Positions 37,951 through 47,751 of a stretch of 64,000 bases of DNA are shown here, piece after piece (positions within the stretch are counted from its first letter, which is position 1; every line of letters begins with the position of its first letter). Under the pieces are notes generated by a model. That model was not told the DNA's origin. It was given only the letters and a program-made list of their open reading frames with translations, and ran no database searches. Made by a program: the position numbers and the translations under genes. This stretch comes from Catonella massiliensis. GTDB lineage: Bacteria > Bacillota > Clostridia > Lachnospirales > Lachnospiraceae. The DNA is taken from assembly GCF_016651435.1 (NCBI RefSeq), contig NZ_JAEPRJ010000001.1, positions 558,001-622,000 on the forward strand, in the 5' to 3' direction.

Positions 37951-39201
37951 ATGATTACAAACAGACCGAAGGGAACCCAGGACTGGTTTGGGGAAAATAT
38001 GTGGAAACGCACCAGGATAGAAGCTATAGCAAGAGAGCTTTGCTCTGCTTACAATATGGGAGAGATAATTACTCCTGCATTTGAACATACGGTATTATTC
38101 AACAGAAGCGTGGGCGATACTACAGATGTAGTACAAAAAGAAATGTACACCTTTAAGGACAAGGGTGACAGAGAAATAAGCCTTAAGCCCGAAGGAACAG
38201 CGGGAACTATAAGGGCTTATCTTGAAAATAATCTCTATGCGCTTCCACAGCCTATCAAGATGTTCTACTTTACACAGGCTTTCAGATATGAGAGACCGCA
38301 GAGTGGCAGGCTTAGACAGCACCACCAGTTTGGAGTGGAGTTTGTAGGTTCTCCCGAGCCTATAGTTGAGGTTGAGCTTATTACCCTTATAAGCGAATTT
38401 ATTAAAAGAATTGGCTTAAAGGATGTAAAGCTTCACATTAACAGCATAGGTTACGGAAAGTGTAGAAAGGATTACAATGATGCCCTTGTGAACTATCTAA
38501 AAGACTATGAAGATGAGCTTTGCGATGATTGTAAGGTGAGGATGAAGAAGAATCCTTTAAGAGTAATTGACTGTAAGGTACCAAGCTGTAAGGCTATAGT
38601 CGAGAAGGCTCCAAGGACAATCGACTTCCTTGATGAAGAGTGTAGGGAGCATTTTGAGAAATTAAAGACTATGCTAAGTGAGCTAGGCATCCCTTATGAA
38701 GTAGATACGGGGATAGTAAGAGGGCTTGACTACTACACTAAGACAGTATTTGAATTTGTGGATAAGGATGGCTTCACCCTCTGTGGAGGCGGAAGGTATG
38801 ACGGACTTATCAAAGAAATAGACGGTAAGCAGGATATTCCTGCGGTTGGATTTGGTATGGGTATCGAGCGTATACTTTATTTTCTTGATAAAGAGGGAGT
38901 AAACCTCGGTGAAATGCCTCATCCTAAGCTATATGTGGGTGTAATGGGTGATGAAGTTAGAGGCAGGGCTTTTGAAATAGTTACAAGGCTTAGAAATAAG
39001 GGTATTATCGTGGAAACTGATTATCTCGACCGTTCGGTAAAGGCACAGATGAAGTATGCGAATAAGCTTGGAGTAGACTTTGCTGTGGTTATTGGTGAGA
39101 ATGAGATAGAGAGTGGTGTAGTTATGCTAAAGGAAATGGAGACAGGGACCCAGACTGAAGTAAATCTAAAGGATTTGGAAGCAAAGTTTATTTGCGGATA
39201 A
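37951..39201 (+). CDS. hisS: Histidyl-tRNA synthetase
   Basis: 416 residues from the ATG at 37951, which has AAGGAGAGAT in front; an in-frame GTG five codons upstream is inside the RBS region. Class II synthetase: motif 1 around [13 protein letters not shown]...[12 protein letters not shown], motif 2 in [20 protein letters not shown], histidine A loop [12 protein letters not shown], motif 3 [15 protein letters not shown], and an anticodon-binding C-terminus. Precedes aspS, a classic Firmicute order. Confidence 0.97.
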   Translation: MITNRPKGTQDWFGENMWKRTRIEAIARELCSAYNMGEIITPAFEHTVLFNRSVGDTTDVVQKEMYTFKDKGDREISLKPEGTAGTIRAYLENNLYALPQPIKMFYFTQAFRYERPQSGRLRQHHQFGVEFVGSPEPIVEVELITLISEFIKRIGLKDVKLHINSIGYGKCRKDYNDALVNYLKDYEDELCDDCKVRMKKNPLRVIDCKVPSCKAIVEKAPRTIDFLDEECREHFEKLKTMLSELGIPYEVDTGIVRGLDYYTKTVFEFVDKDGFTLCGGGRYDGLIKEIDGKQDIPAVGFGMGIERILYFLDKEGVNLGEMPHPKLYVGVMGDEVRGRAFEIVTRLRNKGIIVETDYLDRSVKAQMKYANKLGVDFAVVIGENEIESGVVMLKEMETGTQTEVNLKDLEAKFICG

Positions 39202-39213
39202 GGAGATAAGAAT

Positions 39214-39480
39214 ATGATGGGCAGAGACGGAAACGTGATGGTTTGGGATTCTGAGAGGCAGATATTTAATGAGCTTACTCCCACGGAAATCCTGACATAC
39301 TTACTTCCTGACGGCAACTTGGAATGCCAGCTTTTCTTAGGCTGGCTGCCTCAGGTTAAGAGTGTTTTTCTTTATAGACGCAAAAGGATGGAAATAGTAT
39401 TTGTGGACGGAATGACATATAATATTCCCAATATGCCTTATTTATATGATAAATTATTTTCAATGAGGCATGGGATTTAA
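39214..39480 (+). CDS. Small conserved-looking hypothetical protein between hisS and aspS
   Basis: 88 residues, RBS AAGGAGATAAG, 12 bases after hisS. No signal peptide or membrane segment and no family recognised. Contents are mixed (WDSERQIFNELTPTEILTYL...MTYNIPNMPYLYDKLF). Its place within a housekeeping operon and normal codon use support it as real. Confidence 0.65.
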   Translation: MMGRDGNVMVWDSERQIFNELTPTEILTYLLPDGNLECQLFLGWLPQVKSVFLYRRKRMEIVFVDGMTYNIPNMPYLYDKLFSMRHGI

Positions 39481-39542
39481 GATATATCGAAACTTAGCCG
39501 AGTAATGGGCTTAACAAAACTTTATAAAAAGAGGATGAAACA

Positions 39543-41333
39543 ATGGCAGAATCAATGAAGGGTATGAAAAGGACCCACAGATGTACTGAGCTTAGCAAGG
39601 CTGACGTGGGTAAGATGGTTACGGTAATGGGCTGGGTCGCTAAATATAGGAATAAGGGAGGTCTTATTTTCATAGACCTTAGAGACCGTTCAGGTATCTT
39701 ACAGCTTGTATATGAGGAGCAGGACTGCGGAAGTGAAGTATTTGAAAAGGCAGCAAAGCTTCGTAATGAGTATGTTGTTGCTGCTACAGGAGTAGTAACC
39801 GAGAGAACAGCTGTCAATGAGAATATACCTACGGGTTATATAGAGATAAGAGTTAAAGAAACGAGGATACTCTCTGAGGCAGAGACAACACCTTTTGAGA
39901 TAGTAAACGACCTTAAGACCAAGGAGGAATTAAGACTTAAATACAGATATCTTGACCTAAGAAGACCTGATATGCAGGAGAAGCTTATGCTAAAGAGCAG
40001 GGTGCTCCGCCTTATGCGTGACTTTATGGCAGATGAGGGATTTTTAGAGATAGAGACTCCTATTATGTGTAACTCTACTCCTGAAGGGGCAAGAGATTAC
40101 CTTGTACCTAGCCGTGTAAATCAGGGATGTTTTTACGCTCTTCCACAGTCACCACAGGTGCTTAAACAGCTTCTTATGCTTTCAGGCTTTGACAGATATT
40201 TCCAGATAGCAAGATGCTTTAGAGATGAGGACCTTAGAGCTGACAGACAGCCTGAATTTACTCAGGCAGACATGGAGCTTTCTTTCGTAGATGTAGATGA
40301 TGTGCTTGATGTAAATGAGCGTCTTATAAAGCATATTATGAAGGAAACAAAGGGCATAGACATAGAGCTTCCTCTTCCTAGGATGAAGTGGAAGGATGCA
40401 ATGAATGACTATGGCTCAGACAAGCCTGATACAAGATTTGAGATGAAGCTTGTAGACGTATCTGAGGTAGTAAGGGGCTGTGGTTTTGGAGTATTTACTT
40501 CAGCTCTTGAAATGAAAAACGGAAGTGTAAGAGGTATCAATGTAAAGGGACAGGCAGCTATGCCTCGTAAGAAGATTGATGCGCTTGTAGACAAGGCTAA
40601 GGGCTTTGGTGCCAAGGGACTTGCATATCTTGCTGTAAATGAAGACGGCACTTACAAGTCATCTTTCTCAAAGTTTATGACAGAAGAAGAGCTTGATAAG
40701 CTTGTTCAGGCTATGAAGGGTGAAAAGGGAGACTTACTTCTTTTTGCAGCTGACAAGACTTCCCTTGTATGGAATATCTTAGGTGCACTCAGACTTGACC
40801 TTGGCGAAGAGCTTGGACTTATAGACAAGAGTAAGTTTAACTTCCTTTGGATAGTGGAATTCCCTCTTCTTAGCTGGAATGAGGATGAAAACAGATTCCA
40901 GGCTGAGCATCATCCTTTTACTGCTCCTATGGAAGAAGACTGGATAAATGCGGACACAGATCCGGGTAATATTAGAGCAAAGGCTTATGACATAGTATTA
41001 AACGGATATGAGCTTGGTGGAGGTTCTGTAAGAATATACCAGGATGATGTACAGGAGAAGATGTTCGAACTCCTTGGCTTTACTAAGGAAGAGGCTCATA
41101 ACAGATTCGGCTTCCTCCTTGATGCCTTCAAGTACGGAGTGCCTCCTCATGCAGGACTTGCTTATGGAGTGGACAGATTTGTAATGCTTCTTGCAGGGGC
41201 TGAAAATATAAGAGAGGTAATAGCCTTTCCTAAGAATAAGGATGCAATGGACCTTATGCTTGGTTCACCGGGCAGGGTTGATACAAAGCAGCTTGATGAA
41301 CTGGGAATTGAGATTAAAGCAAAAGAAGATTAG
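39543..41333 (+). CDS. aspS: Aspartyl-tRNA synthetase
   Basis: 596 residues, RBS AGAGGATGAAACA. Bacterial-type class IIb enzyme: N-terminal OB fold (VTVMGWVAKYRNKGGLIFIDLRDRSG), catalytic core with FLEIETPIMCNSTPEGARDYLVPSR and FRDEDLRADRQPEFTQADME, the bacterial GAD insertion, and motif 3 GLAYGVDRFVMLLAGAENIRE. Length fits the discriminating or non-discriminating bacterial type; I cannot tell which. Confidence 0.97.
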   Translation: MAESMKGMKRTHRCTELSKADVGKMVTVMGWVAKYRNKGGLIFIDLRDRSGILQLVYEEQDCGSEVFEKAAKLRNEYVVAATGVVTERTAVNENIPTGYIEIRVKETRILSEAETTPFEIVNDLKTKEELRLKYRYLDLRRPDMQEKLMLKSRVLRLMRDFMADEGFLEIETPIMCNSTPEGARDYLVPSRVNQGCFYALPQSPQVLKQLLMLSGFDRYFQIARCFRDEDLRADRQPEFTQADMELSFVDVDDVLDVNERLIKHIMKETKGIDIELPLPRMKWKDAMNDYGSDKPDTRFEMKLVDVSEVVRGCGFGVFTSALEMKNGSVRGINVKGQAAMPRKKIDALVDKAKGFGAKGLAYLAVNEDGTYKSSFSKFMTEEELDKLVQAMKGEKGDLLLFAADKTSLVWNILGALRLDLGEELGLIDKSKFNFLWIVEFPLLSWNEDENRFQAEHHPFTAPMEEDWINADTDPGNIRAKAYDIVLNGYELGGGSVRIYQDDVQEKMFELLGFTKEEAHNRFGFLLDAFKYGVPPHAGLAYGVDRFVMLLAGAENIREVIAFPKNKDAMDLMLGSPGRVDTKQLDELGIEIKAKED

Positions 41334-41412
41334 TTATAAATATATCATATTTTAAGATTGCGGATTGATTATAAGGCTGAACAGGATGTTTAGTTAATAA
41401 TAGGGAAATAAA

Positions 41413-41459
41413 TGGTATATAGGTTATGAGGCTGTGTAGTGGCTATAGCCTATATACCA
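41413..41459 (+). terminator. Inverted repeat between aspS and galM
   Basis: TGGTATATAGG (41413-41423) and CCTATATACCA (41449-41459) form a perfect 11-bp stem around a 25-base loop, followed by ATTTTATTTTAT. Most likely a weak terminator for aspS; an operator for galM is the alternative. Confidence 0.5.
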
Positions 41460-41495
41460 ATTTTATTTTATGGGAAATTAATTAAGGAGAAAGCT

Positions 41496-42542
41496 ATGAA
41501 AGTAGAAATAAGTGATTTTGGGAAAGCAAAAGATGGATCAGTAGTGAAATGTTATTCTCTTAGCAATGAGGGAGGAATGAAGGTAAATCTCTTAAATCTT
41601 GGAGCCATAGTAAAAGATATAATTGTACCTGATAAAAATGGAAGGTCTGTAGATGTAAACTTAGGCTACGATAATGTGGAAGGATATTATGATAATGCCG
41701 AGGCTCTGGGTAGCTTTGTAGGCAGAAATGCAAACAGAATCGGTGGAGCAAGAGTAAGCATAGACGGAGTTACCTATGAACTTGAAAAGAATGACGGAGA
41801 GAATAATCTCCACAGTGGAAGTGACCGCTCTCACTATATGATGTTTGACGCTGAAGTTTTTGAAGATGAATATGCTGTAAGAGTTAGATTTATGCGTACA
41901 TTTAAGGATATGGAACAGGGATTCCCGGGTAAGGCAGAATTAAGCGTAACCTATACACTTACAGAGGATAATGAACTTATATTAGAATACAGGGGGGTAT
42001 CTGATAAGGATACTGTTATTAATCCTACCAACCACAGCTACTTTAATTTAGACGGAGAGGGAGATATCCTCGGACACAAACTCTACGTAAATGCGGATAG
42101 GTTTACAGCTATAGGAGAGGATATGATTCCAACAGGAGAGCTCGTGGAAGTAGAGAGTACTCCTATGGATTTAAGAGTAGCTAAAACCGTGGGAGAGGGA
42201 GTTGACTCAGACTATCACTATATTAAGATTGTGGGAGGCTATGACCATAACTTTGTCTTAAACCATACTTTCGGTGAGATAGAAAAGGTGGCAGAGTTCT
42301 CCTCTGAAAAGAGCGGAATAACCATGGAAGTGATGACAGATTTGCCCGGAATGCAGGTATATACAGCCAATTTCCTTGAGAATAAGAAGGGAAAAAGGGG
42401 AGCTATATACGGCAGAAGGTCAGGCTGCTGCTTTGAAACACAGTATTTTCCTAATGCCTGCAATGAGAAAAACTTTGTATCAAGCATAATAAGTGCGGGA
42501 GAGGAGTATAGAAGCACTACAGTATTTAAGTTTATGGCATAA
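41496..42542 (+). CDS. galM: Aldose 1-epimerase (mutarotase)
   Basis: 348 residues from the ATG at 41496 (RBS AAGGAGAAAGCT); the frame stays open 19 codons upstream into the inverted repeat and that part is discounted. Interconverts alpha and beta anomers of hexoses. Motifs: SFVGRNANRIGGARVSIDGV, NPTNHSYFNLDGEGDILGH (catalytic His and Asn context), YDHNFVLN, and GCCFETQYFPNACNE containing the catalytic Glu. Confidence 0.93.
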   Translation: MKVEISDFGKAKDGSVVKCYSLSNEGGMKVNLLNLGAIVKDIIVPDKNGRSVDVNLGYDNVEGYYDNAEALGSFVGRNANRIGGARVSIDGVTYELEKNDGENNLHSGSDRSHYMMFDAEVFEDEYAVRVRFMRTFKDMEQGFPGKAELSVTYTLTEDNELILEYRGVSDKDTVINPTNHSYFNLDGEGDILGHKLYVNADRFTAIGEDMIPTGELVEVESTPMDLRVAKTVGEGVDSDYHYIKIVGGYDHNFVLNHTFGEIEKVAEFSSEKSGITMEVMTDLPGMQVYTANFLENKKGKRGAIYGRRSGCCFETQYFPNACNEKNFVSSIISAGEEYRSTTVFKFMA

Positions 42543-42575
42543 ATTCATCTGTTGTTAAAAAACATTTAATATTGT

Positions 42576-42604
42576 TTTACAACACCGCCAAAATAGTGTA
42601 AACT
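42576..42604 (+). promoter_or_regulatory. Promoter of amidase/permease/lyase operon
   Basis: TTTACA (42576-42581), 17-base spacer, TAAACT (42599-42604). Confidence 0.5.
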
Positions 42605-42654
42605 GAATTTGTATTAGATAAATAAAAATAATATTGATTGGAGAAATGAAAAAT

Positions 42655-43386
42655 ATGAAGAAGCCCGTAATTGGAATTTCAGGAAGTCTTATAATTGACT
42701 CTTCAGGCAGCTTTGCAGGCTATAAGAGGTCTTATGTAAACAATGATTACATTCTCTCAGTGATTAAGAATGGGGGTATTCCATTTATCATTCCATTTAA
42801 TGAGAATGAAGAAGTTGTTAAGGCACAGATAGAAATGGTAGATGGTCTGCTGCTTTCAGGCGGACAGGATGTAGCTCCTAAGAATTATGGAGAAGAGCCT
42901 ACTCCAAAACTTGGCGATATTTTTCCTGAAAGAGATGACTTTGAATACGGTCTTCTTAAGGCTGCACTTGAAGCAAAGAAGCCTGTACTTGGCATTTGTA
43001 GAGGAGCTCAGATTATTAACACATATTTTAACGGAAGCCTCTATCAGGATCTTAGTTACATAGGAACGGAAGTACTTAAGCACAATCAGGAGAATTCTCC
43101 TTCAATGGTAACGCATTCAGTTATGATTGATAAGACTTCAAAACTCTTTGATATATTAGGCGAGGAGAATATAAGAGTAAATTCCTTCCACCACCAGGCA
43201 GTGAAAAAGGTAGGAGACGGTCTTACCGTATCTGCTAAAGCTCCTGACGGAGTTATTGAAGCCATTGAAAAGACTGATTATCCTTTCCTTGTTGCAGTAC
43301 AGTGGCATCCTGAGATGTTACACCTGACAGTGGAAATGATGAATAAGTTATTTATACGCTTCATAAAGGAGGCTGCGAATGAATAA
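42655..43386 (+). CDS. Class-I glutamine amidotransferase-like gamma-glutamyl hydrolase (peptidase C26)
   Basis: About 243 residues. Nucleophile Cys115 in VLGICRGAQIINTYF; catalytic His in AVQWHPEMLH. Resembles PuuD-type gamma-glutamyl-GABA hydrolases, which cleave gamma-glutamyl amides. Start choice is uncertain: ATG at 42646 is close to GGAG, ATG at 42655 is better spaced. The stop overlaps the permease start by 8 bases, so they are coupled. The pairing suggests uptake and cleavage of gamma-glutamyl compounds (inference). Confidence 0.88.
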   Translation: MKKPVIGISGSLIIDSSGSFAGYKRSYVNNDYILSVIKNGGIPFIIPFNENEEVVKAQIEMVDGLLLSGGQDVAPKNYGEEPTPKLGDIFPERDDFEYGLLKAALEAKKPVLGICRGAQIINTYFNGSLYQDLSYIGTEVLKHNQENSPSMVTHSVMIDKTSKLFDILGEENIRVNSFHHQAVKKVGDGLTVSAKAPDGVIEAIEKTDYPFLVAVQWHPEMLHLTVEMMNKLFIRFIKEAANE

Positions 43387-44755
43387 AAAAATGAAATTCT
43401 GGTCTATAGTGCTTCTTACAATCAACTCAATCATCGGTACCGGAATCTTTCTTTCACCGGGAGGAGTTACAAAGCAGGCAGGAAGCATGGCGCCTTTTAT
43501 CTATATTTGTGCAGCTATATTTGCAGCAGTGCTGGCAGTAACCTTTGCAGCAGCAAGTAAGTACGTAGTTAAAAACGGTGCAGCTTATTCTTATGCAAGG
43601 GCAGCGTTTGGGGCCAATACAGGTATGTTCATAGGTGTAACCAGATATGTATCTGCAAGTATTGCCTGGGGAGTTATGGCTACAGGTGTAGTAAAGAATG
43701 CACTTTCAATAGCTGGAATGGACTCTAAAAATATGGTTAATGTGACCGTTGGATTTTTAGTGCTTATGCTCCTCTTATTTATTATAAATGTGAAGGGTAC
43801 AGCTTTCTTGACGCTTATAAGTGACCTTTCTACAGCAGGCAAGATGGCTGCGCTTGCAATAACTATTGTTGTGGGTATTGTAATCATAGTTACAACGGGA
43901 GAAAACCATATTTCAGATGTAGAACTCCTTACCAATGCTGACGGAAGCCCGCTTATTCCTGCAATGGACGCAACTGTGTTTGTAACAGCCGTCATATCAG
44001 CCTTCTATGCATTTACAGGATTTGAGAGTGTAGCCTCTGGTGCAAGCGATATGGAAAATCCTGAAAAGAATCTACCGAAGGCTATTCCTCTTGCCATAGG
44101 TATAATTGCAGTAATTTACTTTGGTATCGTGCTGGTGGCAATGATGATAAATCCTGTTGCCCTTGTACAGTCAGAAGAGGTAGTGGTACTTGCTTCAGTA
44201 TTTTCCAATAAGATTGTCAGAGGAATTATTGTTTTAGGTGCTCTTATTTCTATGTTTGGTATCAATGTAGCCGCTTCCTTCCATTCTCCAAGAGTATGTG
44301 AAGCAATGGCTAAAGATGGCATTTTGCCTGCCTTCCTTGGAAAACGTAATGCCAATGATATTCCTCTCAATGCATTCGTTCTTACAGCAGTCCTTGCGAT
44401 TATTGTACCTATGTCATTTATGTATGATATGCAGGGAATAATGATAATTAGTGCAATAGCTAGATTTGCCCAGTTTATTATAGTTCCTCTTGGTGTTATT
44501 GTATTTTTTATGGGCAAGCAGAAAGAAGAGATTATCGATGCCAGAAAAAGTGTAATCACAGATGTGGTTTTCCCGGTAATTTCAGTTATTCTCACGGTTA
44601 TTCTACTGTACAAGTTTAACTGGAAGGGACAGTTCTCGGTTACAGATGAAACAGGAGCTTCACGCATTAACTGGTATGCAATCATAGCTATGATAATAGG
44701 TTATGTAGTGCTTCCTGTAGCTGTATACGTTAATTCTAATTCAAAGAAAAAATAA
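43379..44755 (+). CDS. APC-family amino-acid permease
   Basis: 458 residues with about twelve hydrophobic helices. The first contains the APC substrate-binding signature IIGTGIFLSPGGVTK. ATGAATAA overlaps the previous gene. The substrate is not readable, but neighbours (gamma-glutamyl hydrolase and a Cys/Met lyase) suggest an amino acid or small amide. Confidence 0.93.
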   Translation: MNKKMKFWSIVLLTINSIIGTGIFLSPGGVTKQAGSMAPFIYICAAIFAAVLAVTFAAASKYVVKNGAAYSYARAAFGANTGMFIGVTRYVSASIAWGVMATGVVKNALSIAGMDSKNMVNVTVGFLVLMLLLFIINVKGTAFLTLISDLSTAGKMAALAITIVVGIVIIVTTGENHISDVELLTNADGSPLIPAMDATVFVTAVISAFYAFTGFESVASGASDMENPEKNLPKAIPLAIGIIAVIYFGIVLVAMMINPVALVQSEEVVVLASVFSNKIVRGIIVLGALISMFGINVAASFHSPRVCEAMAKDGILPAFLGKRNANDIPLNAFVLTAVLAIIVPMSFMYDMQGIMIISAIARFAQFIIVPLGVIVFFMGKQKEEIIDARKSVITDVVFPVISVILTVILLYKFNWKGQFSVTDETGASRINWYAIIAMIIGYVVLPVAVYVNSNSKKK

Positions 44756-44773
44756 GAACCGGAGGTAGTAGCA

Positions 44774-45916
44774 GTGAAAGGATTAAATACAAAGATGCTT
44801 CACGGTTATCCGGTAATTGACGGATATACAGGTGCGGCTTCCATACCTAAGTATCAGACATCTACGTTTGACCAGAAGAGCTGTTATGTAGATGGCAAGA
44901 AATACAGCTATACAAGATTCGGAAATCCTACAGTTATGGCACTTGAAAGTGCAGTAGCTAAGCTTGAAGGCGCTAAGCATGCCCTCGTATTTTCATCAGG
45001 TATGGCGGCAATAAGTAATGTGCTTATGCTTGCAGGAGCAGGAGGTCATGTAATCTTCCCATGCGAAGTGTACGGAGGTACCTTCCAGTTTGCAACAGAG
45101 GTTATGCCAAGGCTTAATATGGAGGTTTCCTTCCTAGACTATGACAATTTGGAATTAGTTGAAAGTACAATAAAGGAAAATACCAAGATACTCTACATTG
45201 AGACTCCGTCTAATCCTCTTCTTAAGGTGACGGACATAAGGAAGCTTGTAGAGATAGCTAAAAAGCATAAACTAATAACCATAGCAGATAATACCTTTAT
45301 GACTCCTTTCTATCAGCGTCCTCTTGAACTTGGAGTAGACATAGTTGTAGAGAGCATGACCAAGTTCATAAACGGACATAGTGACGTGGTAGCAGGAATG
45401 ATTGCAACCAACAGTGATGAATACATAGGATGTTTGGGACTTTTCCAGAAGAACTTCGGTGCTATCATGGGAGTAGAGGATGCCTGGCTTGTACTTCGTG
45501 GAATGAAGACTATGGGACTTCGAATGGAGAAGTCTGTGTCTAACGCAGCTGCTATCTCAGAGTTTCTTGCTAAGCAGCTAAAGATAAAGACAGTATATTA
45601 TCCGGGAATACCGTCCTGCAGATACTATAAGATACAGATGAGTCAGGCAACATCAGGTGGAGCTGTTCTTTCTTTCAAGTTCCACAATAAAGAAGATATG
45701 GATAAGTTTGTTGAGAGAATTAAAATACCTATTTACGCAGTAAGCCTTGGAGGTGTTGAGTCAATTATTTCTCACCCTGCCACCATGTCACATAAATGTA
45801 TGTCTAAGGAAGACAGACTAAAATACGGAGTCACAGATGAGATTCTTAGGCTTTCCTGCGGTATTGAGGATATTGAAGACCTCATCGAAGACTTAGAGCA
45901 GGCACTTGCAGACTAA
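44774..45916 (+). CDS. PLP-dependent trans-sulfuration enzyme (Cys/Met metabolism family)
   Basis: 380 residues; GTG start with CCGGAGG upstream. Fold type I PLP enzyme: SSGMAAISNVLML cofactor region, YIETPSNPLLKVTDI, TIADNTFMTP, and Schiff-base Lys197 in ESMTKFINGHSDVVAG. Family members are cystathionine gamma-synthase, cystathionine beta/gamma-lyase and methionine gamma-lyase; sequence reading cannot choose. Last gene of the amidase-permease-lyase operon, suggesting catabolism of an imported sulfur amino acid. Confidence 0.9.
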   Translation: MKGLNTKMLHGYPVIDGYTGAASIPKYQTSTFDQKSCYVDGKKYSYTRFGNPTVMALESAVAKLEGAKHALVFSSGMAAISNVLMLAGAGGHVIFPCEVYGGTFQFATEVMPRLNMEVSFLDYDNLELVESTIKENTKILYIETPSNPLLKVTDIRKLVEIAKKHKLITIADNTFMTPFYQRPLELGVDIVVESMTKFINGHSDVVAGMIATNSDEYIGCLGLFQKNFGAIMGVEDAWLVLRGMKTMGLRMEKSVSNAAAISEFLAKQLKIKTVYYPGIPSCRYYKIQMSQATSGGAVLSFKFHNKEDMDKFVERIKIPIYAVSLGGVESIISHPATMSHKCMSKEDRLKYGVTDEILRLSCGIEDIEDLIEDLEQALAD

Positions 45917-45950
45917 ATATTTGGCTTTTAAAACTAATATAAAAAAACGG

Positions 45951-45990
45951 AAAATTCCGCGTTTTCTTTTGGAAGACGCGGAATTTTTTT
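45951..45990 (+). terminator. Intrinsic terminator after the lyase
   Basis: AAAATTCCGCGT / ACGCGGAATTTT with T run; also A-rich on the 5' side, so it may act both ways. Confidence 0.9.
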
Positions 45991-46063
45991 GGCTAATTGT
46001 CTATGAAATAAAATATCTAAGAGAGACTAAATGAGGTGAAATGGTTAATTTTTATATTTATTA

Positions 46064-47651
46064 ACTAAGACTTCCCATACCTAAAATGGGATCCGTACCT
46101 TGAAAATTCAATACTTCAGCTACTAAAATAACGATTTATGCCACTACAGCCTCCGGATGGAGCGCATTACGCAGATATTCAGGTAGTCTTGCTTCAAAAT
46201 CAGCAGTAAAAGCAGTCAATTGCTCATCACTGAGCTTTAAGATTACCTGAAGGCTTGCCATCAAGGCATCCATCAGGATGCCAAGTGATCTGCTGAAAGT
46301 AATGTCTGCCATTTCATCGACAAGGAAGAAGAACAACTCACCAAGGGTTCTCTGATCTTCATTTTGACGTTGCTCCATTGCAATTAACATATATCTGGTA
46401 AGCACAATTGCTACGTGGGCTGTTAGTGCATCATAGGATAAGCTATGGCATTCTCCAATAAGATTCAGCATAGATTTGCAGGTTTTGAAAAAAACCTCAA
46501 TTTGCCAGCGTTTTCCATAAATACGGATAATCTCTTCTTCGGAAAGGGTAGTATCTGTGCAGATAAAAGCAAGCCAGTCCTTGCGATTAGCTTTGTTCCT
46601 TACACAAACAATCTTTGCCGGAATTGGATTCTCCTTTCCTACCATAACACAGACAGAAAGCAGATACTTTGATTTGCCACGGCGCTTTTTGTTCCGGGAA
46701 TAAATCTCTTTGATATTCAGTTGCTCACCACAGTGTGAATACTTGATTCGACTGCTTTTCTTAATCATAGCAATTACGTCCATACCTTTTGAATGGATAG
46801 CTGTGATTTGAGCGGGGTTTGAAAACCAGGAATCAAAAAGGACATAATCAGCTTTCAGCCCTGCACTGAGAGCAGTATCCAACAGTGTCATCATTGCTTC
46901 AGGAGCTTTTGTCTGAGCAAGTTTACGCCTTTTACCTGCAAGGGTTCTGTTATCAAAGTGTTTTACAGGACCGATGATATTTGTATCTTTTGCAGATGCT
47001 AACAAGCAGCTGTTCACCGGGATAAGTGTATTTCCATCGCTCCAGCTTAAGGTAAGCATACGAAATCCTTTTTTGAAATGCATATCCGTGTGATCGAAAA
47101 CCTTTGACCCCAGCTCAGTTTTCTTGCAGCTGGTGCGATTGAAAAGACTGTCATCAATGATGAAAACATTTTTCCTTTTATCATCTGTTAGGTTTTTGAG
47201 ATCATTATTTACGATGTCAGCAGCAAGAAGAGAAGTAAAACGAAGCCAGTTTGTTTTTACCGAATTAAGGAAACGATAAAAAGTGTTCTTTGAAAAATCT
47301 TCCTTAAAAGAACCGGTACGTTGTTGCATATACATACTTCTTCCAACGAAAATGTTGCTGAGTTTGTAACGAAGCAAAGAAACAGGTGAAACACCTTTTT
47401 CTTTCATCCCATTACATCTGGCAATAAGCCTGCCAACATGATGTCTGGAAAAAAATCTTCGAACACAGTCAATTAAGTTATTCTCATCGAAATGATTTTG
47501 TGTTATACTGGACATGGCATAAATCTCCTTTGTACAATGGTTTCTTGTCAATTCCATTATACCAAACTGGGTAGGTTTATGCCATTCTTTATTGGCTGAA
47601 ATATTGAATTTTCAAGGTTCAACACACCGTATTGGTGTGGGAAGTCTTAGT
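46064..47651. mobile_element. IS4-family insertion sequence, complete
   Basis: 1588 bases. The ends share ACTAAGACTTCCCA as terminal inverted repeats, and after a 20-base spacer on each side a second matching block CCTTGAAAATTCAATA.TTCAGC. TATTA borders both outer ends (46059-46063 and 47652-47656), a candidate 5-base target duplication that is short for this family and could be chance. Each 20-base spacer contains a hairpin of different sequence (CCCAT/ATGGG left, CACACC/GGTGTG right). It carries one transposase gene. Confidence 0.85.
46136..47515 (-). CDS. IS4-family DDE transposase
   Basis: 459 residues from the ATG at 47515 (RBS AAAGGAGATTTATGCC); a longer frame from 47557 is rejected. 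DDE motifs: NVFIIDDSLFNRTSCKK (first D), ADYVLFDSWFSNPAQ (second D) and the YREK signature YGKRWQIEVFFKTCK containing the catalytic Glu. Intact, without frameshift, so possibly active. No passenger genes. Confidence 0.93.
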   Translation of the reverse strand: MSSITQNHFDENNLIDCVRRFFSRHHVGRLIARCNGMKEKGVSPVSLLRYKLSNIFVGRSMYMQQRTGSFKEDFSKNTFYRFLNSVKTNWLRFTSLLAADIVNNDLKNLTDDKRKNVFIIDDSLFNRTSCKKTELGSKVFDHTDMHFKKGFRMLTLSWSDGNTLIPVNSCLLASAKDTNIIGPVKHFDNRTLAGKRRKLAQTKAPEAMMTLLDTALSAGLKADYVLFDSWFSNPAQITAIHSKGMDVIAMIKKSSRIKYSHCGEQLNIKEIYSRNKKRRGKSKYLLSVCVMVGKENPIPAKIVCVRNKANRKDWLAFICTDTTLSEEEIIRIYGKRWQIEVFFKTCKSMLNLIGECHSLSYDALTAHVAIVLTRYMLIAMEQRQNEDQRTLGELFFFLVDEMADITFSRSLGILMDALMASLQVILKLSDEQLTAFTADFEARLPEYLRNALHPEAVVA

Positions 47652-47751
47652 TATTAATTAGTTATGTATAACTTTATTTTTATTATTGTATTAAATCTAT
47701 CTTGATGATATCATGAAAGAAAATTCTTTATCATAAATGGGGGATGGATGT

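Noticed and set aside
41439..41496. Upstream GTG start for galM adding 19 residues
   Set aside because: The extra part lies in the inverted repeat and a much better RBS precedes the ATG at 41496.
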